From NCBI GenBank assembly GCA_029940475.1, contig JAPYUT010000020.1:1-59216 (forward strand): a stretch of DNA of 59,216 bases, read 5' to 3'. The notes beneath the pieces were generated by a model, which had not been told where the DNA came from, made no database searches, and was given only the letters and a program-made list of their open reading frames with translations. Source of the DNA: Verrucomicrobiales bacterium (lineage in GTDB: Bacteria > Verrucomicrobiota > Verrucomicrobiia > Verrucomicrobiales > DEV007). Below, piece by piece: positions 7,492 through 17,524 of this stretch. Within the stretch, counting starts at the first letter, position 1; each line of letters opens with the position of its first letter. Both the position numbers and the translations under genes were made by a program.

Positions 7492-10434
7492 ATGCTTCCT
7501 CGCCTGTTCCCCCAGATCATTAGTGCTCTTCTCGCCACAATCAGCTTGTGTGCAGCGGAATTGGATTTCAATCGAGATATAAAACCGATTCTCTCGGAAA
7601 ACTGCTACTTTTGCCACGGTCCTGACGCGGACAAACGCAAGGCCGGACTGCGACTTGACACTTTCGAGGGAGCCACCGGTGAACGAAAGGGGGTCATCGC
7701 CATCGTCCCGGGAACCCCGGAGGAAAGTGAGTTAATTACACGGGTTTTCGCGGATGACCCGGAGGAAATAATGCCACCTCCGAAGGCAAAATTAACTCTT
7801 GATGACAGGCAAAAAAAACTACTGAGGCAATGGATCACCTCCGGAGCGGAGTATCGCCGCCACTGGTCACTGAGCATGCCGGTAAAGACCGGAACCCCCA
7901 CGGGAAAACATCCCATTGACGAACTTGTCGTCAAAAGCCTGAAAGCTTCCGCGTTCTCACCCTCACCCGAAGCCGATCGTGTTACCTTGATCCGGAGGGT
8001 CACGCTGGATCTCACCGGACTTGCACCACGGCCTGAAGAAGTTTCCGCCTTTCTCGCCGACGTTTCACCCCACGCCTACCTCAAGGTGGTTGACCGCCTC
8101 TTGGCTACGCAGGCCTACGGTGAGCGCATGGCCTGGGACTGGCTTGATGCCGCACGCTATGCGGATACAAATGGCTACCAGGGCGACAACGAGAGGACCA
8201 TGTGGCCCTGGCGGGACTGGGTAGTGGATGCATTCAACGAGAACCTACCCTTCGACCAGTTCACAATCTGGCAACTGGCGGGCGATCTTCTGCCCCGGGC
8301 CACCTTCGATCAAAAACTTGCCACGGGATTTCTGCGCAATCATCCCATTAACGGCGAGGGCGGGCGAATTGCAGAAGAAAACCGTGTCGATTACGTCATG
8401 GATATGACCGAAACCGTGGGAACCCTCTGGCTCGGGCTGACGTTTAACTGTTGCCGGTGCCATGACCACAAGTTTGATCCCCTGACCCAGCGCGAGTATT
8501 ACCAGTTCAGCGCCTACTTCAACCAAACGCCTGTCAACGGCGGTGGTGGCGACGCCAAACAAGCGCCTAACCTGCCGGCTCCAGCAAAGCCACAACGACA
8601 GGAACTGGAGCAGATCACACGGGAAATTGCGGATATTGACAGTGAAATTGCAACAAGGAGGGAGCAACTGGCAAACAAGGCGGAGAGCAATGCGCCTGAC
8701 ACACCGTGGCACCCGGTCAACCCGCACAGGATAAAGGCCCTCACCCAGAAGCTCACCCTCCAGCCAGGTCTCTCTATCCTGGCCAGCGGTAATAACCCAA
8801 AAAATGATACCTACACCCTTGAGGCAAAAACAGATATAGATCACATCTCAGCCATCCGCCTTGAAGCGCTGATGCACCCGACCATGACAGGTGGAGGACT
8901 GGCACGCTCTGACAGTGCTAATTTTGTCCTCACCGGCTTTGAAATATCGCTGCTGCAACCCGGTAAAGGCAAACCGGTGCCACTGGTAATAGAAAGTTCT
9001 GAAGCCAGTTTTGAACAGGGAAGGCTAAAAATCAGCACCTCTTACGATGGTAACCCTAAAATCGGGTGGGCCGTTCACGAAGGCAGGATCGTCGACCGTG
9101 AACACCAGGCCGTATTCCGTTTAAAGCAGCCGGTGGCAGCCGGCAAGGGAAGCGTGCTGACTTTTGTTCTCCGCCACGATTCTCCCCACATCAGCCATAA
9201 CCTGGGACATTTCCGCCTGTCCGTCAGCGCGGATCGTGATGCCCCACTGTCTATCGGAAAAGAAAATAACGATACCGTCATTATTGGCCTCAACAAGAAG
9301 CGCAAGACCCTGGAAGCACGCCGTAAAAAAATCAATGATTCAGCCCCCAGGGTAATGATCATGGAGGACATTTCCAACAAGCGTAAGACATACATCCTCA
9401 ACAAGGGCCTCTACAGTGACCGTGGTGAAGAAGTCAGCATGGGAACACCGGCAATTCTTCCCCCGATTAACGGCAACCTCCCGGAGAATCGCCTTGGAAT
9501 GGCGCGCTGGCTGATGTCTGACAAGAACCCGCTCACCGCCCGCGTAACGGTAAACCGGTTCTGGCAACAGCTCTTTGGTGTCGGGCTCGTAAAGACGTCG
9601 GAAGATTTCGGGAGCCAGGGCGAAACGCCCGCACAACAGGAACTCCTTGATTATCTCGCTATTTCATTTCGCGAGGGTGATTGGAATGTCAAGGCACTGA
9701 TGCGCCTGATAGTCACCAGCGCAACATACAAGCAGTCAGCCAAAGCCACTCGCCTTGCCGACAACGACACCAATTACCAACACGACCCGGACAACCGCCT
9801 GCTTTCACGTGGTCCGCGATTCCGTATGCCTTCCTGGATGCTACGTGATCACGCGCTTGCCGCCAGCGGTTTACTGGTACGTGAAATCGGCGGTAATCCG
9901 GTCAACACTTACCAACCTGACGGCATCTGGGAAGAGGCCTCCTTTGGCAAGAAAAGGTACCGCCGTGATAGCGGTGCCAAACTCTACCGCCGCAGCCTCT
10001 ACACCTTCTGGAGGCGTATCATTGCCCCCCCTGCATTCTTTGACAACGCCGGCCGGCAGACCTGCAGTGTCAAGCCATTCCGCACCAACACCCCGCTGCA
10101 CGCCCTCTATCTCCTCAACGATGTCACGTTCGTCGAGGCTTCCCGGATCATCGCCGAAACTGTCATGAAGAAATATCCTGCTAATGATATCGCACGACTT
10201 GAATTTATCTTTAAGCGCCTCCTTTCACGCCCGCCAAACGAACACGAAAGAGAAATCCTCTTCTCCAGGCTCACCAAATCAAGGAAATCCTATGCAACGG
10301 ATCCCAAGGCGGCAGAATCCTTCATCAGCATCGGGGCACATGCCCGTGACGCATCCCTGGACCCGGTCGAACATGCCTCCTGGACTGCCCTCACGCTTGC
10401 GGTCCTCAACCTGGATGAAACGGTCACCAAATAA
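7492..10434 (+). CDS. PSCyt1-DUF1549-DUF1553 secreted cytochrome-like protein
   Basis: 980 residues from ATG 7492 (a TTG one codon earlier is less likely). A signal peptide (MLPRLFPQIISALLATISLCAA) is followed by a planctomycete-type cytochrome c domain with the heme motif CYFCH (Cys38, Cys41, His42). DUF1549 (PSCyt2) follows at about 125-325, with a second Cys cluster NCCRCHDHKFDP at its end. A coiled-coil region rich in Gln/Glu/Arg (~365-395) leads into a beta-rich insert, and DUF1553 (PSD1) fills the C-terminal third. These proteins are expanded in Planctomycetota and Verrucomicrobiota and are thought to be periplasmic redox proteins linked to polysaccharide use; no defined reaction is established. 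The DUF1501 gene follows after 24 bp, the usual partner arrangement. Confidence 0.9.
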   Translation: MLPRLFPQIISALLATISLCAAELDFNRDIKPILSENCYFCHGPDADKRKAGLRLDTFEGATGERKGVIAIVPGTPEESELITRVFADDPEEIMPPPKAKLTLDDRQKKLLRQWITSGAEYRRHWSLSMPVKTGTPTGKHPIDELVVKSLKASAFSPSPEADRVTLIRRVTLDLTGLAPRPEEVSAFLADVSPHAYLKVVDRLLATQAYGERMAWDWLDAARYADTNGYQGDNERTMWPWRDWVVDAFNENLPFDQFTIWQLAGDLLPRATFDQKLATGFLRNHPINGEGGRIAEENRVDYVMDMTETVGTLWLGLTFNCCRCHDHKFDPLTQREYYQFSAYFNQTPVNGGGGDAKQAPNLPAPAKPQRQELEQITREIADIDSEIATRREQLANKAESNAPDTPWHPVNPHRIKALTQKLTLQPGLSILASGNNPKNDTYTLEAKTDIDHISAIRLEALMHPTMTGGGLARSDSANFVLTGFEISLLQPGKGKPVPLVIESSEASFEQGRLKISTSYDGNPKIGWAVHEGRIVDREHQAVFRLKQPVAAGKGSVLTFVLRHDSPHISHNLGHFRLSVSADRDAPLSIGKENNDTVIIGLNKKRKTLEARRKKINDSAPRVMIMEDISNKRKTYILNKGLYSDRGEEVSMGTPAILPPINGNLPENRLGMARWLMSDKNPLTARVTVNRFWQQLFGVGLVKTSEDFGSQGETPAQQELLDYLAISFREGDWNVKALMRLIVTSATYKQSAKATRLADNDTNYQHDPDNRLLSRGPRFRMPSWMLRDHALAASGLLVREIGGNPVNTYQPDGIWEEASFGKKRYRRDSGAKLYRRSLYTFWRRIIAPPAFFDNAGRQTCSVKPFRTNTPLHALYLLNDVTFVEASRIIAETVMKKYPANDIARLEFIFKRLLSRPPNEHEREILFSRLTKSRKSYATDPKAAESFISIGAHARDASLDPVEHASWTALTLAVLNLDETVTK

Positions 10435-10458
10435 ACAGTATTTCCGCCATACAAATTC

Positions 10459-11922
10459 ATGAACCCGCTCCTGAAAAACCATCTTGACCTTACCCGGCGG
10501 GAGCTCTTTGGGCGTTCAGCTACAGGAATTGGCACAGTGGCACTGGCCGGCCTGCTCAACCATGACGGACTGGCAACGCAGCCCGCATCCTCACCCCTCG
10601 GGGGACTGCCCGGCCTGCCGCATTTCAAGCCAAAGGCGAAAAATATCATCTATCTGTTCCAGAACGGGGCACCAACACATGTCGACCTTTTCGACTACAA
10701 GCCGAAAATCATGGAAATGCACGGCAAGCCGGTGCCTGATTCCTATATCGGCAGCAAACGCTTCAGCACCATGACCGGGAAAGCCAACGGCAAACTGATG
10801 CTGTCCCCGGTTGAACCATTTCATCAACGCGGTCAATCCGGTGCATGGGTGAGTGACTTCCTGCCCTACACGGCAAAAATTGCCGATAAACTGTGCTTTA
10901 TAAAATCCATGCACACCGACGCGGTGAATCATGCCCCGGCAATCAGTTTCCTGCTCAGCGGTGGACAAATCCCAGGGCGACCAACTCTCGGTGCATGGCT
11001 GGCTTACGGCCTTGGAGCCGAGACCGAGGAATTACCGCGCTTTGTGGTTATGACTTCGGTCAGCAAGGGAACTACCTGCGGCCAGATATTCTACGATTTC
11101 TACTGGGGCAGCGGCTTCCTTCCTTCCAAACATCAGGGTGTGCGCTTCCGGGGCAGTAAAGACCCGGTGCTGTATGCAAGAAATCCCCGGGGAATGAGCC
11201 GCGAAATGCGCCGTGACTGGCTGGACGGCATTGCCGAGATCAATGAACATAAACTGCGTGAATATGGAGACCCGGAGATCAGCACCCGCATCGCACAATA
11301 TGAGATGGCATTCAAGATGCAGGCCAGCGTCCCGGAACTCACGGATTTTTCCGGCGAAGCGAAATCAACCCTCGACATGTATGGGCCACAGGTTCACGAG
11401 CCGGGAACATTCGCCTACAACTGCCTGATGGCTCGTCGACTTGTCGAGCGGGGAACACGCACCGTGCAGGTCATGCACGCCGGTTGGGACCAACATGGAA
11501 GCCTGACCACCGAACTCTACACCCAGTGCAAGGACACCGATCAACCCAGTGCCGCCCTGGTGCGCGACCTCGAGCAACGCGGACTCCTGGAGGACACCCT
11601 GGTCATCTGGGGTGGTGAGTTCGGACGTACCCCTTTCCTTCAGGGTAATTTCAATGACCGCAAGAAATGGGGACGTGACCACCACCCTTACGCCTTCACT
11701 GTCTGGATGGCAGGTGGGGGGGTAAAACCTGGGATTACCTACGGGGCAAGCGACGATCTGGCATTCAGTGCAACTGAAAATCCGGTTCATGTTCACGACT
11801 TGCAGGCAACCTGGCTGCAGTTGACGGGAATTGATCACGAACGGCTGACCTACAAATTCCAGGGCCGCCGCTTCCGCCTCACCGATGTCCACGGTCATGT
11901 GGTAAACGATATTATAGCCTGA
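10459..11922 (+). CDS. DUF1501 family protein, Tat-exported
   Basis: 487 residues. The N-terminus carries a twin-arginine export signal (TRRELFGR followed by a hydrophobic stretch). The body is DUF1501, an alkaline-phosphatase/sulfatase-like fold without an assigned reaction. Conserved landmarks are NIIYLFQNGAPTHVDLFDYK near residue 65, a late VIWGGEFGRTPF and RDHHPYAFTVWMAGGGVK. It sits 24 bp behind the DUF1549/DUF1553 gene, so the two are almost certainly co-transcribed and probably act together in the periplasm. Confidence 0.9.
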   Translation: MNPLLKNHLDLTRRELFGRSATGIGTVALAGLLNHDGLATQPASSPLGGLPGLPHFKPKAKNIIYLFQNGAPTHVDLFDYKPKIMEMHGKPVPDSYIGSKRFSTMTGKANGKLMLSPVEPFHQRGQSGAWVSDFLPYTAKIADKLCFIKSMHTDAVNHAPAISFLLSGGQIPGRPTLGAWLAYGLGAETEELPRFVVMTSVSKGTTCGQIFYDFYWGSGFLPSKHQGVRFRGSKDPVLYARNPRGMSREMRRDWLDGIAEINEHKLREYGDPEISTRIAQYEMAFKMQASVPELTDFSGEAKSTLDMYGPQVHEPGTFAYNCLMARRLVERGTRTVQVMHAGWDQHGSLTTELYTQCKDTDQPSAALVRDLEQRGLLEDTLVIWGGEFGRTPFLQGNFNDRKKWGRDHHPYAFTVWMAGGGVKPGITYGASDDLAFSATENPVHVHDLQATWLQLTGIDHERLTYKFQGRRFRLTDVHGHVVNDIIA

Positions 11923-12182
11923 TCTGTGCCGGCTAATCGGGCACAACACTTCCACATCCGGCTAAATTATCCGATCCTGACGATAGAATAATATCCCCTA
12001 AAAAAGCGGATCCACCCCGTAAATACCAATTTTAGAGAGTTTTCACCCTCAAAAACTGTCATTTTCCTTCGCTAAAGACAAAGAATTAGGTGCACACACG
12101 GCATTTAGGGTGTAATTCCCAATCGGATGGGATCCGTAAATAATTGCGACCCACCTATTTATTCAAGAATAACGACATTACA
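11923..12182 (+). other. Long leader region before the cold-shock gene
   Basis: About 260 bp without a protein gene. A weak hairpin at 11925-11945 (tgtgcc/ggcaca) follows the DUF1501 stop and could be a terminator, but lacks a clear T tract. The rest is AT-rich, unlike its surroundings, and probably contains the promoter and a long 5' untranslated leader of the cold-shock gene. Long structured leaders are known for the cspA family; I see no exact cold-box sequence. Confidence 0.35.
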
Positions 12183-12380
12183 ATGGAACAGGGAACGATT
12201 AAAAAAATTATCTCCGACAAAGGCTTTGGATTTATTGCCGATGAAAGGAAAGATCTTTTTTTCCACCGGTCAGCAGTGGAAGATGCCAACTTTGAAGATC
12301 TGCGCGAGGGTCAAGCAGTAGAATTCACACGAGGTGAAGGTCCGAAAGGACCGTGTGCTGAAAGCGTCAAGCCAGCCTGA
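12183..12380 (+). CDS. Cold-shock domain protein (CspA family)
   Basis: 65 residues, the usual length of a single cold-shock domain. The start is ATG 12183 (MEQGTIKKI); in-frame codons upstream are not cold-shock sequence. RNP1 is seen as KGFGFIADE and RNP2 as DLFFHRSAV, the aromatic surfaces that bind single-stranded RNA or DNA. The end (VEFTRGEGPKGPCAESVKP) also matches the family. It would be a cytoplasmic nucleic-acid chaperone. It stands alone, with its own leader upstream and a small hairpin downstream. Confidence 0.93.
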   Translation: MEQGTIKKIISDKGFGFIADERKDLFFHRSAVEDANFEDLREGQAVEFTRGEGPKGPCAESVKPA

Positions 12381-12389
12381 CTTCCCGGC

Positions 12390-12412
12390 ATCCGCCACCC
12401 CAAACGGCGGAT
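12390..12412 (+). terminator. Possible terminator of the cold-shock gene
   Basis: ATCCGCC (12390-12396) pairs with GGCGGAT (12406-12412) around a 9-nt loop, ten bases after the stop codon. The following sequence has only a weak T-rich stretch (cttgttt), so efficiency is uncertain. Confidence 0.4.
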
Positions 12413-12607
12413 CTGTCAGCTTGTTTAGCGAAGTGGAAACCACTTAGGTGTGGCTTGTACACATGTCGCAGCGATCTGGCGGAAGTGTTATGGCTTGATT
12501 GTTGCCATGGCGCACCTGAGCGCACGCGGCACTTTTCCAGGTGCTTGGCAGGGCTTTAGCTTTAAGCGGGACACTTGTGCCCCGCCAAGAAGCTGATAAT
12601 GAGGAAG

Positions 12608-12681
12608 TGGAGTGTAGCGGAATCGAACCGCTGACCTCTTCAATGCCATTGAAGCGCTCTACCAACTGAGCTAACACCCCT
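12608..12681 (-). tRNA. tRNA-Ala (anticodon GGC)
   Basis: Folds as a complete cloverleaf on the minus strand. The acceptor GGGGTGT pairs with ACACTCC with one G-U. The D-arm GCTC/GAGC has a 9-nt loop, the anticodon stem is CTTCA/TGAAG with loop ATGGCAT (anticodon GGC), and the T-arm is AGCGG-TTCGATT-CCGCT. The discriminator base is A. The 3' CCA is not encoded, as the next bases are CTT. Confidence 0.95.
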
Positions 12682-12779
12682 TTCCTGCAAAAGGTTTCCT
12701 GCCTGGTTCAGGCAGGGCGATCATATTAATTCACCGCGTTATCAGTCGCAACCCATTTTCCTTACCCGCCTCACGTGTG

Positions 12780-14957
12780 TTACTTTTTGCGTGCCCGCAG
12801 ATGCACGCGGGCTACTTCACCCATGTAATGTGGCATCGAGTAATCGATAGCTGATTTGTGGATATGACTGCGTGATTGCTTGATGTCCCCCTTGGCTTCA
12901 AACCACAGACCCAGATAGAGATGGGCGTAACAAAGCCTGTTGCGTAATTCATCGGCATCAGGATCCCCTGCCTCAGCGGCAGCAATCACGTCATCCGGTT
13001 CGAGTTTCCCGGCAAAAAGTTTTTGCACCTGTGCCATCGGCACTCGCGCATCGCCCTTGATGTCTATCAGGCCCTTACGCGCCTCCGCAAGTCCCCTGAT
13101 CCTGTTCACACAAAGAAAGTGCCAGACCGCATTCTCAACATCATTGGAATTGACATCCTGATGGATTTCGAACTGCTTGATTCCCTTCTCAAACTCGCCG
13201 GCATAGTAATAAGCGAGCCCGCGCTGCCAGTGATGTGGCGCCCGGGCAGGATTACGCTGCAGGTATACGTTAAAGTCAGAAATCGCCCCTTTCATGTCGC
13301 CATGGAAAAATCGAGTTACCCCACGTCGCTGCCGAAGTTGATCAATCCCGGGAAGTTTTTCCACCAAGACATCAAGATCCGTCAGCGCCTTGCCAAAACG
13401 ACCCGCCTTTTCATGTAAATCCGCACGCGCCAACCGCGCATCAGCACTTTCCGGATCGAGCGCCAGTGCCTCGCTAATTGCTTCCTCAGCGCCTCCGTGC
13501 TGATCCTGTGCGAGTATGCCAAACTGCGCCTTTTGCAAAGCCCTACGGGAATCGTCCTTGGCCTGCTGATTGTATTTGGCGCTGAGTTCATCACAACGGC
13601 TGCGTAGACGATCAAGCTGAGCGCGATAATTTGCATCCTTTGCCAGATTTTTAAGCTCCATCGGGTCATTCTCGAGGTCATGCAGGAATTCAAACGGTGG
13701 ATCCTGTTCAAAATAACGCGCGTATTTAAAGCGTTCGCCACGTACGCCCTCCCACTTTGGAATCGTGGAATGATCCATTCGATGCTCGCAGAAGAAATCA
13801 CTTCTTCCTGCCCCCCCGGCCACTGCATTGATGGCCCCACTCAGGTCACGACCCTGATATCCGCCGGGAATACGCCCATCGGCCAGGCTGACAATGGTCG
13901 GCGCAATATCAACATTGAGCACAACCTGCTTCTCGCGACGACCACGCCTGGCATTTCCCAACCGCGGATCAAAAACGATTAAAGGTACCCTCTGCGACTC
14001 CTCGTAGTGCGACCACTTGCCGGCAAATCCCCGCGATGCCGCATAATATCCGTTATCCGCCATGTAGATCACCACGGTATTGTTGGCCATATCAAGCTTC
14101 TTGAGCTCATCAAGAACCCGGCCAATGGCGCCATCAATGCCGCTGATCATCCGCAGATAATTGCGCATATTGTGCTGGTATTTCTCCTCTGTATCCCACC
14201 GCCAAAAATAGCGCTCACGATTAATTGACTTCTTGAGAAATTCCGGATGCGCCTCAAAAACTGCCGGATCAGCAAGCCTCGGAGGCGGCATCTTGACGCC
14301 CTTATAAAGGCCGGCTACTGCCTTCGGGTAAGGAAAATGATTCTTCTTGTCACCGTCCTCGGCATGGGATGCGTTAAAACTCACACTCAGGCAGAAAGGC
14401 ACTGAAGCTTGCTTTGCACCCCGCAGAAAACCGATCGCCTTGTCTGCCGCGACTTCTGTTTCATGACGCAAACTGCCATCGGGCTGCTTGTGAAAGTAGG
14501 GACTGCGGCGAAGCGGTATAAACACATCAAACATGGAATCCTTGGCCCCCTTGCGGACACCGACGCCAAACTTGCCAATGAAACCGGTGCGATAACCATC
14601 CTTCTTCAACAAAGCGGGATAACTGACCTCGGTATGAACCTTCGCGAGTGGCGGTGTCTTGAAGGTATATCGGTGGGTGCGCTCGTACAGCCCGGTCAGG
14701 AGGCTTGCCCGGCTGGCAGCACAGATGGAAGTGGTGACGAAGGCATTCTCAAACAACACTCCCTGTGTCGCCAACTTGTCAATATGCGGTGTCTTGACCA
14801 ATGGGTGGCCGGTGCAACCAAGAAAATCATTACGCTGATCATCGGTGAGGAAAAAGATGATGTTTGGCCGATCCTCGGCGAAGGCTGCCGCCTCATCGTT
14901 CGCGCCGCGACTGCTGGTTACGATAAAAAGAATAAAAAGTGTAGGAATAATCCGCAT
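12780..14957 (-). CDS. Secreted sulfatase with C-terminal TPR domain
   Basis: 725 residues from ATG 14957, chosen because it begins a signal peptide (MRIIPTLFILFIVTSSRGA). It is an S1-type arylsulfatase: metal site LTDDQR (Asp39, Asp40), and formylglycine motif S-I-C-A-A-S-R with Cys79 as the residue to be converted. The motif has Ala where the classic C-x-P-x-R has Pro; this variant is common in the family. GKWSHYEESQRVP is the usual later motif. From about residue 445 the protein changes to TPR-like helical repeats (ISEALALDPESADARLARA and following). Such enzymes remove sulfate esters from polysaccharides in the periplasm; the substrate cannot be told from sequence alone. The TPR part may bind a partner. 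Confidence 0.9.
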   Translation of the reverse strand: MRIIPTLFILFIVTSSRGANDEAAAFAEDRPNIIFFLTDDQRNDFLGCTGHPLVKTPHIDKLATQGVLFENAFVTTSICAASRASLLTGLYERTHRYTFKTPPLAKVHTEVSYPALLKKDGYRTGFIGKFGVGVRKGAKDSMFDVFIPLRRSPYFHKQPDGSLRHETEVAADKAIGFLRGAKQASVPFCLSVSFNASHAEDGDKKNHFPYPKAVAGLYKGVKMPPPRLADPAVFEAHPEFLKKSINRERYFWRWDTEEKYQHNMRNYLRMISGIDGAIGRVLDELKKLDMANNTVVIYMADNGYYAASRGFAGKWSHYEESQRVPLIVFDPRLGNARRGRREKQVVLNVDIAPTIVSLADGRIPGGYQGRDLSGAINAVAGGAGRSDFFCEHRMDHSTIPKWEGVRGERFKYARYFEQDPPFEFLHDLENDPMELKNLAKDANYRAQLDRLRSRCDELSAKYNQQAKDDSRRALQKAQFGILAQDQHGGAEEAISEALALDPESADARLARADLHEKAGRFGKALTDLDVLVEKLPGIDQLRQRRGVTRFFHGDMKGAISDFNVYLQRNPARAPHHWQRGLAYYYAGEFEKGIKQFEIHQDVNSNDVENAVWHFLCVNRIRGLAEARKGLIDIKGDARVPMAQVQKLFAGKLEPDDVIAAAEAGDPDADELRNRLCYAHLYLGLWFEAKGDIKQSRSHIHKSAIDYSMPHYMGEVARVHLRARKK

Positions 14958-15075
14958 GCTCCAAAGTAGACATATCACCCGCTTTTTGCGAGCATTGACA
15001 TGAACCTACCTGAAAAAATGCGGTATTAGATACAGCCTTGGCGCAATCTCAGGAACCCTAAAAGTTTATCCAATC

Positions 15076-16338
15076 ATGAATACCCGAGTAATTACGATTC
15101 TTGCAGCAATCCTGGCCACCTCGGCAAATGCCGAACAATGGCCGCAGTATCACGGTGCAAACTCAAACCGGACGACCGGCGAGAAGATCACCAACCAGGA
15201 CTGGAAATCAACCGCTCCAAAACAACTCTGGAAAGCGAATACCCCAACCGGTTTCAGTTCATTCATTGTCGCCGATGGCAACGCCTACACGGTAATCCAG
15301 GAGGAAATTGACGGCATCCCGAGCGAGGTCTGTATCGCCTTCGATGCAGAAGAGGGCACCACGAAATGGAAAGCCAACCTTGATATGTGGAGGATTGACA
15401 ATGGCGGGGGAAATGCCGGTGCCCCCAACAACAAGGGCGGGGACGGCCCCCGCTCAACACCTTCCTACTCCGATGGCCATGTCTACTGCTACACCAGTGA
15501 CATCAGGCTTGTGTGTATCTCAGCTACGGATGGATCGGAAGTCTGGGCAGTGGAAGTGGGCAAGGAACACGGTGGCAAGAACATCAGGTGGGAGAACGCC
15601 TCAGCTCCTCTAATCGAGGACAAGCTCGTTATTGTCCAGGGTGGTGGTCCCGGCCAGAGCTTCCTCGCCTTCGACAAGAAAAACGGTTCAATCCAGTGGA
15701 AATCCGGTAACTACACGATGACACACGCCACCCCGGTCGCCACAACCATCAACAACCAGCGGCAGGTTCTTTTCTTCTGCCAAAAAGGCATGGTCTCGGT
15801 GAACCCGAAGGACGGTTCACAACTCTGGTTTCACAAGTTCCCCTACAAGGTATCCACGGCAGCATCAGCCGTTGCCGAGGGCAATACCGTCTATTTCGCG
15901 GCCGGTTACGGTGTCGGCTCCACTGCAATCAGCATCGCCAGGGACAACTCCACGACCCAGTTATGGTTCAGCGAAGGCAACAAGCCGGTCACCAATCACT
16001 GGAGCACGCCACTGGTCAAGGACGGTCACCTTTATGGCATGTTCGGCTTCAAGGAATACGCCAAGGGACCACTCAAGTGTATTGAACTGGCCACTGGCAA
16101 GGTAAAATGGGAAAAGCATGGCTACGGGCCCGGTGGAGTATGCCTGGCAGGTGATACCCTGGTCTGCCTCGGTGATGCCGGACAGGTAACCCTGGTCAAG
16201 GCGACACCGGAGAGCTATCAGGAACTCTCGCGCATGGACAACACGATAACCGGCAAATGCTGGTCGGCCCCGATCCTAAGCGGTGGCAGGATTTACATCC
16301 GCAGCACGGAGCAAGCTGCCTGTCTCGACGTCAGGTAG
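15076..16338 (+). CDS. PQQ-like beta-propeller, secreted
   Basis: 420 residues with a signal peptide (MNTRVITILAAILATSANA), then EQWPQYHGANSNRTTG, the typical opening of verrucomicrobial and planctomycete PQQ-like propellers. Repeats of the type A-x-D-G-x-x-W and T-G-K-V-K-W recur through the protein. It resembles BamB-like or quinoprotein-type propellers. No catalytic residues of an alcohol dehydrogenase could be confirmed, so binding or scaffolding is as likely as catalysis. Its 3' end overlaps the end of the convergent MFS gene by 8 bp. Confidence 0.85.
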   Translation: MNTRVITILAAILATSANAEQWPQYHGANSNRTTGEKITNQDWKSTAPKQLWKANTPTGFSSFIVADGNAYTVIQEEIDGIPSEVCIAFDAEEGTTKWKANLDMWRIDNGGGNAGAPNNKGGDGPRSTPSYSDGHVYCYTSDIRLVCISATDGSEVWAVEVGKEHGGKNIRWENASAPLIEDKLVIVQGGGPGQSFLAFDKKNGSIQWKSGNYTMTHATPVATTINNQRQVLFFCQKGMVSVNPKDGSQLWFHKFPYKVSTAASAVAEGNTVYFAAGYGVGSTAISIARDNSTTQLWFSEGNKPVTNHWSTPLVKDGHLYGMFGFKEYAKGPLKCIELATGKVKWEKHGYGPGGVCLAGDTLVCLGDAGQVTLVKATPESYQELSRMDNTITGKCWSAPILSGGRIYIRSTEQAACLDVR

Positions 16339-17512
16339 AACCCCTCTTGAGCATCGGCAACAGCGTCAATAGCAGTAACCCGGCACAGGTCCAGGATGCC
16401 GCCGCAAAGCCCAGCTGTCCGGCCAAAAAACCACAGAGCGGATAACTGATGCCCCAGCCGGCATGACTGAGGGCAAACTGCGCGGCATAAATGTGCGGTC
16501 GCTCTGACTCCTCACTGTTGGCCGCCAACAACGTATTTGAAATCACGCTGAACACCCCCTGGCCGGCACCTGAAACCATCCAGGCAATCACCAGCACCGG
16601 ATAGCAGGGAATTAATGCAACCGTAACCAGGGTGACAAAGAAAAGAGGCAGGACAACCCGCCCCCAGCACCTCTTTCCGGATTCCCCGCAACGGCTGAAA
16701 TGCAGTGCCGCAAGCATTGAACCGATACCCATCGCGGCCATCGCCAGCGGATAGTAGTATTCCGGCTTGCCAAGCTCATTCTTGACATAACCGGCAGTGG
16801 TCACGATTGCCAGGCCGCCAACGACACTCACCTGCAGGGAAAGCATCAGTGAACGCCTGAGGCCAATAGCACCCAGCATCCTGCCGACCCCGAAGAGCAG
16901 GCGCGCCCCCTTGCGGCGCTGTGCACGCTGGTCACTCGGGAAAGACACCCCGAAAATCAACAATGCACTGAACAGGAAAGTGGCGGCATCAATCGTAAAG
17001 CACCAATTGAAGCCTATCATCCAGATCAACACCGCCCCGATCGTCATGCCGAGAATATCGGACAAATTATAGGCCAGGGTGCCGTAGGCAACCGCACGGG
17101 GATAAAGTCGCTCCCCAACCACCCCGGGAATCACCGATTTATAGATGGGGGTAAAGAATGCCGAGCCGAGGTGCAGGACAAATGCCAACAAATAAAGCTG
17201 CCACTCGGCCGACACAAAGAACATGCAGGACATCGCCACCATGCGCAGCAGATCGGCTAATACCATCTGTCTGCGCCTGCCGATGCGATCGGCAAGCTGA
17301 CCGGCAAGTGGTGACAGAAATACAAAGATCGCGATACGGATGGTCAGGGTAATGCCGAGTACCTGCGCACCGGATCCCGGACGGAGTTTCTCAGCCAGCA
17401 GGGCAATCGCCCCCGTCCCGATGCCACTGCCAACCAGGCTCGCGGCGTGCGCCGCATAGAGGCGCACGAAGCGCGAATTACGCCAAACCGTGTCGCGTCC
17501 CTCCTCAGCCAT
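16331..17512 (-). CDS. MFS transporter (EntS/macrolide-exporter type)
   Basis: 393 residues from ATG 17512; a TTG three codons upstream is a weaker choice. About twelve hydrophobic segments are visible. The loop after the second is GQLADRIGRRRQM, the MFS signature motif A. The general look (N-terminal FVRLYAAHAASLVGSGIG) is that of the MFS_3 group of drug or siderophore exporters; the substrate is unknown. It begins 12 bp after the OmpA/BON gene stop, on the same strand, so the two are likely co-transcribed. Confidence 0.82.
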   Translation of the reverse strand: MAEEGRDTVWRNSRFVRLYAAHAASLVGSGIGTGAIALLAEKLRPGSGAQVLGITLTIRIAIFVFLSPLAGQLADRIGRRRQMVLADLLRMVAMSCMFFVSAEWQLYLLAFVLHLGSAFFTPIYKSVIPGVVGERLYPRAVAYGTLAYNLSDILGMTIGAVLIWMIGFNWCFTIDAATFLFSALLIFGVSFPSDQRAQRRKGARLLFGVGRMLGAIGLRRSLMLSLQVSVVGGLAIVTTAGYVKNELGKPEYYYPLAMAAMGIGSMLAALHFSRCGESGKRCWGRVVLPLFFVTLVTVALIPCYPVLVIAWMVSGAGQGVFSVISNTLLAANSEESERPHIYAAQFALSHAGWGISYPLCGFLAGQLGFAAASWTCAGLLLLTLLPMLKRGST

Positions 17513-17524
17513 CAGTGCCAATGC

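Noticed and set aside
12444-12677. Minus-strand frame of 77 codons
   Set aside because: Its first part is the tRNA-Ala gene read as protein.
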